A stretch of 64,000 nt of DNA, taken from Nematostella vectensis. Lineage: Eukaryota; Cnidaria; Anthozoa; Actiniaria; Edwardsiidae. The stretch covers positions 16,484,751 through 16,548,750 of the forward strand of contig NC_064042.1 of the NCBI RefSeq assembly GCF_932526225.1, given 5' to 3'. Below are positions 23,401-34,900 of the stretch, piece by piece. The first letter of the stretch is position 1. The number at the start of each line of letters is the position of its first letter. The notes under the pieces are model-generated. The model did not search any database and was not told the DNA's origin. It worked only from the letters and a program-made list of their open reading frames with translations. Position numbers and translations under genes: made by a program.

Positions 23401-26400
23401 GTTATTTAGTTTACACTTACGTGTTGAGGGGACATGGAGGGGGTTGCTTAGTTTACACTTACGTGTTGAGGGGACATGGAGGGCGTTATTTAGTTTACAC
23501 TTACGTGTTGAGGGGACATAGAGGGGGTTGTTTAGTTTACACTTACGTGTTGAGGGGACATGGAGGGGGTTGTTTAGTTTACACTTACGTGTTGAGGGGA
23601 CATGGAGGGGGTTGTTTAGTTTACACTTACGTGTCGAGGGGACATGGAGGGGGTTGTTTAGCTTACACTTACGTGTTGAAGGGACATGGAGGGGGTTACT
23701 TAGTTTACACTTACGTGTTGAGGGGACATGGAGGGGGTTGCTTAGCTTACACTTACGTGTCGAGGGGACATGGAGGGGGTTGTTTAGTTTACACTTACGT
23801 GTCGAGGGAACATGTAGGGGGTTGTTTAGCTTACACTTACGTGTTGAGGGGACATGGAAGGCGTTATTCAGTTTACACTTACGTGTTGAGGGGACATGGA
23901 GGGGGTTGTTCAGTTTACACTTGAGTGTTGAGGGGACATGGAGGGCGTTATTTAGTTTACACTTACGTGTTGAGGGGACATGGAGGGGGTTGTTTAGTTT
24001 ACACTTACGTGTTGAGGGGACATGGAGGGGGTTGTTTAGTTTACACTTACGTGTTGAGGGGACATGGAGGGGGTTGCTTAGTTTACACTTACGTGTTGAG
24101 GGGACATGATGGGGGTTGTTTAGTTTACACTTACGTGTTGAGGGGACATGATGGGGGTTGCTTAGTTTACACTTACGTGTTGAGGGGACATGGAGGGGGT
24201 TGTTTAGTTTACACTTACGTGTTGAGGGGACATGGAGGGGGTTGTTTAGTTTACACTTACGTGTCGAGGGGACATGGAGGGGGTTGCTTTGTTTACACTT
24301 ACGTGTTGAGGGGACATGGAGGGGGTTGTTTAGTTTACACTTACGTGTCGAGGGGGACATGGAGAGGGTTGTTTAGTTTACACTTACGTGTTGAGGGGAC
24401 ATGGAGGGGGTTGCTTAGTTTACACTTACGTGTTGAGGGGACATGGAGGGGGTTGTTTAGTTTACACTTACGTGTTGAGGGGACATGATGGGGGTTGTTT
24501 AGTTTACACTTACGTGTTGAGGGGACATGATGGGGGTTGCTTAGTTTACACTTACGTGTTGAGGGGACATGGAGGGGGTTGTTTAGTTTACACTTACGTG
24601 TTGAGGGGACATGGAGGGGGTTGTTTAGTTTACACTTACGTGTTGAGGGGACATGGAGGGGGTTGTTTAGTTTACACTTACGTGTCGAGGGGACATGGAG
24701 GGGGTTGCTTTGTTTACACTTACGTGTTGAGGGGACATGGAGGGGGTTGTTCAGTTTACACTTACTTGTTGAGGGGACATGGAGGGGGTTGTTTAGCTTA
24801 CACTTACGTGCTAAGGGGACATGGAGGGGGTTGCTTAGTTTACACTTATGTGTCGAGGGGACATGGAGGGGGTTGCTTAGTTTACACTTACGTGTCGAGG
24901 GGACATGGAGGGGGTTGCTTAGTTTACACTTACGTGTTGAGGGGACATGTAGGGGGTTGCTTAATTTACACTTACGTGTCGATGGGGACATGGAGGGGGT
25001 TATTTAGTTTACACTTACGTGTTGAGGGGACATGGAGGGGGTTGTTTAGTTTACACTTACGTGTTGAGGGGACATGGAGGGGGTTGTTTAGTTTACACTT
25101 ACGTGTTGAGGGGACATGGAGGGGGTTATTTAGTTTACACTTACGTGTTGAGGGGACATGGAGGGGGTTATTTAGTTTACACTTACGTGTTGAGGGGACA
25201 TGGAGGGGGTTGCTTAATTTACACTTACGTGTCGATGGGGACATGGAGGGGGTTGTTTAGTTTACACTTACGTGTTGAGGGGACATGGAGGGGGTTGCTT
25301 TGTTTACACTTACGTGTTGAGGGGACATGGAGGGCGTTATTTAGTTTACACTTACGTGTTGAGGGGACATGGAGGGCGTTATTCAGTTTACACTTACGTG
25401 TTGAGGGGACATGGAGGGGGTTGCTTAGCTTACACTTACGTGTCGAGGGGACATGGAGGGGGTTGTTTAGCTTACACTTACGTGTTGAGGGGACATGGAA
25501 GGCGTTATTTAGTTTACACTTACGTGTTGAGGGGACATGGAGGGGGTTGCTTAGTTTACACTTACGTGTTGAGGGGACATGGAGGGCGTTATTTAGTTTA
25601 CACTTACGTGTTGAGGGGACATAGAGGGGGTTGTTTAGTTTACACTTACGTGTTGAGGGGACATGGAGGGGGTTGTTTAGTTTACACTTACGTGTTGAGG
25701 GGACATGGAGGGGGTTGTTTAGTTTACACTTACGTGTCGAGGGGACATGGAGTGGGTTGTTTAGCTTACACTTACGTGTTGAAGGGACATGGAGGGGGTT
25801 ACTTAGTTTACACTTACGTGTTGAGGGGACATGGAGGGGGTTGCTTAGCTTACACTTACGTGTCGAGGGGACATGGAGGGGGTTGTTTAGTTTACACTTA
25901 CGTGTCGAGGGAACATGTAGGGGGTTGTTTAGCTTACACTTACGTGTTGAGGGGACATGGAAGGCGTTATTCAGTTTACACTTACGTGTTGAGGGGACAT
26001 GGAGGGGGTTGTTCAGTTTACACTTGAGTGTTGAGGGGACATGGAGGGCGTTATTTAGTTTACACTTACGTGTTGAGGGGACATGGAGGGGGTTGTTTAG
26101 TTTACACTTACGTGTTGAGGGGACATGGAGGGGGTTGTTTAGTTTACACTTACGTGTTGAGGGGACATGGAGGGGGTTGCTTAGTTTACACTTACGTGTT
26201 GAGGGGACATGATGGGGGTTGTTTAGTTTACACTTACGTGTTGAGGGGACATGATGGGGGTTGCTTAGTTTACACTTACGTGTTGAGGGGACATGGAGGG
26301 GGTTGTTTAGTTTACACTTACGTGTTGAGGGGACATGGAGGGGGTTGTTTAGTTTACACTTACGTGTCGAGGGGACATGGAGGGGGTTGCTTTGTTTACA

Positions 26401-28905
26401 CTTACGTGTTGAGGGGACATGGAGGGGGTTGTTTAGTTTACACTTACGTGTCGAGGGGGACATGGAGAGGGTTGTTTAGTTTACACTTACGTGTTGAGGG
26501 GACATGGAGGGGGTTGCTTAGTTTACACTTACGTGTTGAGGGGACATGGAGGGGGTTGTTTAGTTTACACTTACGTGTTGAGGGGACATGATGGGGGTTG
26601 TTTAGTTTACACTTACGTGTTGAGGGGACATGATGGGGGTTGCTTAGTTTACACTTACGTGTTGAGGGGACATGGAGGGGGTTGTTTAGTTTACACTTAC
26701 GTGTTGAGGGGACATGGAGGGGGTTGTTTAGTTTACACTTACGTGTCGAGGGGACATGGAGGGGGTTGCTTTGTTTACACTTACGTGTTGAGGGGACATG
26801 GAGGGGGTTGTTCAGTTTACACTTACGTGTTGAGGGGACATGGAGGGGGTTGTTTAGCTTACACTTACGTGTTGAGGGGACATGGAGGGGGTTGCTTAGT
26901 TTACACTTATGTGTCGAGGGGACATGGAGGGGGTTGCTTAGTTTACACTTACGTGTCGAGGGGACATGGAGGGGGTTGCTTAGTTTACACTTACGTGTTG
27001 AGGGGACATGTAGGGGGTTGCTTAATTTACACTTACGTGTCGATGGGGACATGGAGGGGGTTATTTAGTTTACACTTACGTGTTGAGGGGACATGGAGGG
27101 GGTTGTTTAGTTTACACTTACGTGTTGAGGGGACATGGAGGGGGTTGTTTAGTTTACACTTACGTGTTGAGGGGACATGGAGGGGGTTGTTTAGTTTACA
27201 CTTACGTGTTGAGGGGACATGGAGGGGGTTGTTTAGTTTACACTTACGTGTCGAGGGGACATGGAGGGGTTGTTCAGTTTACACTTACGTGTTGAGGGGA
27301 CGTGGAGGGGGTTGTTTAGTTTACACTTACGTGTTGAGGGGACATGGAGGGGGTTGTTTAGTTTACACTTACGTGTCGAGGGGACATGGAGGGGGTTGTT
27401 TAGCTTACACTTACGTGTTGAGGGGACATGGAGGGCGTTATTTAGTTTACACGTACGTGTTGAGGGGACATGGAGGGGGCTGCTTAGCTCACACTTACGT
27501 GTCGAGGGGACATGGAGGGGGTTGTTTAGCTTACACTTACGTGTCGAGGGGACATGGAAGGGGTTGTTTAGTTTACACTTACGTGTTGAGGGGACATGGA
27601 AGGGTTTGTTTAGTTTACACTTACATGTTGAGGGGACATGGAGGGGGTTGTTTAGTTTACCCTAACGTGTTGAGGGGACATGATGGGGGTTGTTTAGTTT
27701 ACACTTACGTGTTGAGGGGACATGATGGGGGTTGCTTAGTTTACACTTACGTGTTGAGGGGACATGGAGGGGGTTGTTTAGTTTACCCTAACGTGTTGAG
27801 GGGACATGGAGGGGGTTGTTTAGTTTACACTTACGTGTTGAGGGGACATGGAGGGGGTTGTTTAGTTTACCCTAACGTGTTGAGGGGACATGGAGGGGGT
27901 TGTTTAGTTTACCCTAACGTGTTGAGGGGACATGGAGGGGGGTTTGTTTAGTTTACCCTAACGTGTTGAGGGGACATGGAGGGGGTTGTTTAGTTTACAC
28001 TTACGTGTTGAGGGGACATGATGGGGGTTGCTTAGTTTACACTTACGTGTTGAGGGGACATGGAGGGGGTTGTTTAGTTTACCCTAACGTGTTGAGGGGA
28101 CATGGAGGGGGGTTTGTTTAGTTTACACTTACATCTCGAGCGTCTTGATTGTGCTAGAGGAACAGATAACTGTCGTCTGACTGTGACATTTCTTGTGGCA
28201 CGTCATTTTGCAGTCTAAATGAGAACAGCAATCATAAAATTAACAACAACAACCACAGCAATCTATACTATTATAAGCGTTACGTCTGTCGGGCAAACGT
28301 TTTTGCTTGGTCGAGCGTTATGACGTCAACAACCCTGCACAAGCTTTTGAGTGAGATTTGAACTTTGGCACCATTATCGAAAGACAACAAAACATGATAA
28401 AAACACGAACAGAGTTGAATCGTGTTCTTGCTTCGTATCGCTGGAGTCCCCAAACTAAAAAAAACTCCTGTCATTGCATGGAAAGTTTATTATTAAAAAT
28501 CTAACATTTCGGCTTCTGAAGTGTGAGAACGAGAATAGAAAAAGTGTGAGTACAATTCCGTGCGTTAAGATTTAGCAAAAAATACAGAATGGTCACGTTT
28601 TGTGTGAGGTCATCGATGACGACACAAAAAATTTAGTATATCATGGTAGAAGCATCGTCAGGCAACCAAACTTAAAAGATGCCATGTAGTTCAAGAAAAT
28701 GGTCCAGTGATGTGTGACGTAGCGGTAACATCGCAAGCAATCTCAAAGCTTGCTTTCGAAATTATTGAACGAAAATAAGCAAAGGTTTGGTTTGGAGCTC
28801 CGCTTTATGGTAGTGCCTAAATCTATGTATTATTAATTAGTGTCCATGGTGTTAGTCCTGTCAGTATAAATAGATTTTGGATGTGTAAAATTTATAATCT
28901 AGCAC

Positions 28906-28994
<89 letters not shown>

Positions 28995-31900
28995 CATCTA
29001 CTCGTCTCAAAGCATGTCGATATGCACAGATATCTTACATAGTTAACGACTTTTTAGAATACTTTAAAGGGAAAGCGTTTGTTGAACAGACATATCAATG
29101 ATAATAATGATGATGATAATGATCATGATGATGATGATTATGAGTTATGTGAGTTTAATGTTCAAACCTCACCTTTGCACCTATATGCTTGTTTGCCGGG
29201 TTTGCGAATAATTGATTTGGCGCAGACAGCGCATTCCCTACAAAATGAACGCAAAAAGAGACGTTTTGCTAATTATTTATGTCATTCTAGTATACAATAA
29301 AACAAATTCACATTTAAGGTATGTAAAAAAATCACTTTTGTCCCACTATTTACGAAACATGTGATCGCCACATAATCTATAAACTAACGTTCGTTTCTTC
29401 TGCATGATCAGAAAGGGATATGCGATCGCTACGTGATCAATATTCTTATGTTCATTTCGCCTGTTTGTTGAATGGTCAATACGTACGTTGTCTCTCCTAA
29501 ATGGTCGGCACGGAACATGTGTTCATTGTACACATGGTATTTGACGCCCTTTTGCTCGTAGGTTCCTCGTTTTGCCATGGCCTGGGGAATGTGGTAATAC
29601 CTGTACAAAATATAACCAGAGTTCGTGAGAATTCATTCTGTCAGCAAGGGTAACATGGACTTAAAGGGATGTGGGGGATACTCGGCGTAAACGTTTTCAG
29701 GTTATAATCATGCTAATTGTCATATTATTTTACGAGTTGAAGGAGCTCAATGCTTACGTTTTTTGTCCTTTGTCCGAGGTCTCAATGATAAGCGTGGAGT
29801 TTGGATTGGGTGAGTAGCTCAACAACGACGTTTGACTTCGACCTGGAAAAATATATAAAACCATACTATAAAAAGAAATCAGACAGTAGCAATTTCATAG
29901 AATTTTTTATTTAGGCTTACTCTTGGATTAAGATAAGACCGTTAAGGTGTTGGGGTATTAATCTCTTGCAAGTTTGAAGACATAAATATAATTCAAAGGA
30001 TCCAGAACCATACATTGATGGACTCTAACATTGTTTATGTTATTCGAAGATCGTACATATTTTTGCATTTTTCAAATAATGTAGAGACACATGGTACCTT
30101 TCGGTTGTAGAACTGCCTTTTGCTAGTCGCCATTTGCAGTTTGCGTTGAAGTTTCACCGATTAGACTTACTTAGTGGCGCATGCTCAGACAAGTCTCCCG
30201 CGTGGTACGAATGCCGCACTCTCTCGTCTTGCTTGGTGTCGTCGTTAGCGCTAGTACCGGGCTTCTGTTTGTCAAATGCACTCATACTCATTGGCCGCTG
30301 TCGGCCAAATTTAAGGTTGAACTTCCTTAGTCTTGGTGTTGGTTTCTCCCCCGCGGGTTCTGCCTCAGCATTCTCATCAAGTGTCTCAAGTTTTTCCGCT
30401 TTTTCTGGTGTTGCTTGTGTCTCTGCTTGTTGCTGTTTTTCTAGTTCTTGTTTGTCTTCATTCACCACAGCGTCTTCTTTCTTATCCCTTATCTGTTCGC
30501 TCTTTTCTTCTTCCTCCTTATCATCTTCCTTTGAGCCATCTTTTTCATTCTTAATCTCCGTTGCTTTCTCTTGTTTCGCTTCACCGTCGTTCATCTCTTT
30601 GTCCCCTGCCTTTTTCCTAAGCTTACCGAACAAGGGCTTACTTGTGTCCTTGTCTTCTTCCTTTTTCTCAACTTTTTCATGCTCTTTATCTGCTTTTCTC
30701 TTTTTGAACTTACTAAGTCTCGACTTGGACAGTTTTGCTTCAGCAGGCACACCTTCTTTAGTTGGTTCAGCTGGTTTTTCATTTTTGTCTTCAGCTTTCT
30801 CTGATTCGTTTTCATGTTCGCCTGAATCACCTTCATCCTTCTTGTCGTCCTTTCTCGCCCATTTGAATTTTCCAAACCTTGACTTGGGTGGATCTGGTGT
30901 CGTTTCTTCATTATCTGATTTCTTTTCCTCTTCCTCCACTTTGTTTTTCTCTTTGTTCTCCTGTTCCCTCTCGTCGTTCTCCTCTGTCGCGCTTGCTTTC
31001 TTGCTCCGTCTGAACTTCATGTTGAATGATCGCCTGATCTTTGATTTAGGTTCGGGATTGATGCCTGCCCCTCCTTCTTCACCTGAACAATTTAAATGTT
31101 GTTGAAAAGTGTATTTGAATAGCGTACTTTAACATCGCGTGACATGATCAATAGCGGTTCACATATAACTGACTTTACTAGTCTGTGTGTGTATAAGAAT
31201 TATTCCGCGCAGTTTAGTGTTTGAGCATTGTCACTAGAGATGTTACCACGGGCCAGCGTCTACACAAGGTTTTAACGTCCCCCAATACTACAATTTAATG
31301 ATGTGCAATGACAGACGGAACCTCCGGCGTAACGTCCGGCTTATTGTCCTTGCCAGAAGACAAGGATTCCCAGTCTCCATTGTAGAGTTATTACACCTCC
31401 GAAAAAATCCCAAGTTGACCTGACCTAGGTTCGAACCCCGGTTCTCTTGCTTGAGAGAGACGAAGCCCTTAGCACTGAGCTATTGCGGCACTCACCTGTC
31501 TCCTCGATGGTGTCCCCAGGATGGTAAGAGTGGCGGTTGTTCTCTCCTGTCTCATCTTCTATCTTGTCCATGTCCGCTGTACTCTTCGGACGTTTCTTAA
31601 ACTTGGAAGCAAATGACTTCTTGGTGCGCAGTTTTGGTTCTGGTGTACCACTGGCTTCTGGCTCTTCCGATGTATTGACCTCTTCGGTCTTGTTCACCGT
31701 TTCCAGCTTTGCTTCATCTGATTTCTCTTCGCTGCATAATTCTTTTTGTAGTTTCTGAAAATCAATAACGTGTGACCTTTGGAGGAAATCCCCATATTGT
31801 TATAGTTCTTATATACTTCTGGTTCCGAGGCAGGTCCTTATAATAGTGCTTACATACCTCTGGGTCTTGAGTAGGTCCTTATTATAGTGCTAATATACCT

Positions 31901-34900
31901 CTGGGTCTGGAGTAGGTCCTCATTACAGTGCTAATATACCTCTGGGTCTGGAGTAGGTCCATATTATAGTGCTAATATACCCTTGGGTCTGGAGTAGGTC
32001 CTTTTATAGTGCTTATATACCTCTGGGTCTTGAGTAGGTCCTCATTATAGTGCTAATATACCTCTGGGTCTGGAGTAGGTCCATATTATAGTGCTAATAT
32101 ACCTCTGGGTCTGGAGTAGGTCCTTTTATAGTGCTAATATACCTCTGGGTCTGGAGTAGGTCCTCATTATAGTGCTAATATACCTCTGGGTCTGGAGTAA
32201 GTCGATATTATAGTGCTAATGTACCTCTGGGTCTGGAGTAGGTCCTTTATAGTGCTTATATACCTCTGGGTCTTGAGTAGGTCCTCATTATAGTGCTAAT
32301 ATACCTCTGGGTCTGGAGTAGGTCCATATTATAGTGCTAATATTCCTCTGGGTCTGGAGTAGGTCCTTTTATAGTGCTAATATACCTCTGGGTCTGGAGT
32401 AGGTCCTCATTATAGTGCTAATATACCTCTGGGTCTGAGGTAGGTCCTTATTATAGTGCTTATATACCTCTGGCTTTGGAGTAGGTCCTTTTATAGTGCT
32501 TATATACATCTGGTTCTAAGGCAGGTCCTTAGTATAGTGCTTATATACCTCTCGTTCTAAGGCAGGTCCTTATTATAGTGCTTATATACCTCTGGGTCTG
32601 GAGTAGGTTCTTGAGCCTCCTCGACTACTTCCGTTGTCTCAAACACCGGATCCATCGTTACTAGTCTCTCTGCAGCTTCATCCGTCTCATCAATGACATC
32701 ACTTGGTTTTGTCTCACCACGTGACTCGGCCTCGTAAGCCTCGATCTCAAAAGCTAGCTCGTCGAGACTCGTTTCCATGTAACGTTTGTCAAGCGAGTAG
32801 GAGTAAGCTGCAGCAAAGCTTCGTACCGATGAAGGAGGACCGTTTGTTTCTGCTTCCAGTTTCACCGATTCCAGTTCCGGTTCTACCTCTATAAATGAAA
32901 ACAAACTTCAATTCAATTTCTAATTTATTGTCTTTAACGAAGATAAATCGCTTCTAGGTGAGAAGCATGGCATTAATGAGCCATTTTTGCACGATCATTT
33001 AAAAAACTATTACCTGTGACCGGTTCTTAACTTACCGGCTTTTGTAGATTCTGCGGCGATAAAGGTATCCTCAACTACTGTAATATTAACACAACCAAGC
33101 GTTATCACAGATTGTGCAAAAGTATCGACTAGGTCCTTAGAAATTAAAAAATATATATATTAAATAAAAAAATAAATGAAAACACAATTCAAAAGGTCGG
33201 GTTGTTACCGGGATTCTCTTGAGCCTTCGCAAGTGCTGTCTCAACCAGCGGTAACTTCTTGTCAATCACTTTTCCATCTTTATCAAAGTCGAACTGCATA
33301 ATACCAAATGATATCAATATCTCCCGGAAAACAGCTTTTTGTGTGTGTTCTGTACAAATTACCAATCTATTAAAGAAATCATTGAATAAAGTCAGCAATA
33401 TACCAGCTTAGCTATTCCAGAAATAAAAATCATACCTTCACAAATGACTAAATGGTGCATTGTTTATAGTATAAAAATGGGTGCATGAGTCATTGACGCG
33501 CGCACCTCTAGACTGAGCTCTCCGCTGACATAGTCGCACTTGTTGGTTCGGGGTAAGATAGGAAGAACAAGGCGACATGTCTGGTCCCTGTTTACTGTGC
33601 TCAGCGGTACTATCACCTGACCCAGAAAATCATCTGCAGCATAAAAAAAGCTGTTACAATCGCCTCACCTTTCATAACCTTAGTCAAAATCTGGTGTCTC
33701 CACTTGTAAGACTATGAATGTGGGAACTACCAATTGCTTAATTTGAAGACTGTACTGGAAATCAACCAATCATAGTTCGCATCCTTATGTAGTATATGTT
33801 AGCTTTATCCCGCTAGGTACCTAAATAAAATAACTTTGACCAGCTAACTAAGCAATTATCATGCTAATTTGGTATTATTTCGTAACCAAAAGCCTTAGTT
33901 TATGATACCGGGACGCTCAACAGCTCAGTGTTTATCACATTATCATAACAACAAACTTATTGTAATTGGGAGGACGTGACAAGACGCTATTTGACAAGCC
34001 TACCTTGCTCTTGGGTCAGCTCATGATCATCCATGTGATGGTTGACATCTGAAGTAAACGACATACACCATCACCGTTAGATACCATCACCATTAGAAAA
34101 CATCACCATTAGATACCATCACCATTAGATACCATCACCATTAGATACCATCACCATTAGATACCATCACCATTAGATACCATCACCATTAGATGCCATC
34201 ACCATTAGATACCATCACCATAAGATACCATCACCATTAGATACCATCACCATAAGATACCATCACCATTAGATACCATCACCATTAGATACCATCACCA
34301 TCAGATACCATCACCATTAGACGCCATCACCATTAGATACCATCACCATTAGATGCCATCACCATTAGATACCATCACCATTAGATACCATCACCATTAG
34401 ATGCCATCACCATTAGATACCATCACCATTCACAAGTCAACTGATCGGTTTATACTTCCGGCTTTATTGTTGGTAACAAGACAATAACTGACCGTCAGCA
34501 AATTAAAACGGGTATTGTTCGAGCGTGCTAAAAAGGAAACGTCAACCAAATGGCTTGACAGTTGACAGAAGAAATCACAGCATCTAGGTATCTGAAACTA
34601 TCTTTGTTTTTTAATGTTATCTCTTAGTGTTAAAAATTCCTTCGACTACAGCCAATGTGCTATTGCAAGCAATAAATCATAGTTCAATCGTCCCCGAGGT
34701 AGAATTGTTAAATACCAGGTTCATCTTTCTAAACACTTTTACTCTATCTTTGTATATAACTGACAGGCGGTGTTATCCCCCCCCTTCCTATGCTCGTACT
34801 ACCCCCCCCCCCCCCCTCCGCGTGTTAGTTGGGTGATTACCCGAAGGTGTCCTTTCGTAGTCGTATATGTCAATCGTAAGCTCGCGCGTCTTGGAGTTGA

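Noticed and set aside
21642-27951. Open frames on both strands of the 42-bp array resembling a 14-residue repeat protein
   Set aside because: Same reason: 42 is a multiple of 3. The array is flanked by splice sites of the minus-strand gene.
1-28132. CRISPR-like regular arrays
   Set aside because: There are no unique spacers between repeats; whole units are tandem copies, and the setting is eukaryotic.
31420-31491. A functional tRNA gene
   Set aside because: A-box and B-box are present, but the 3' half of the cloverleaf is not; a tRNA-derived SINE explains it better.
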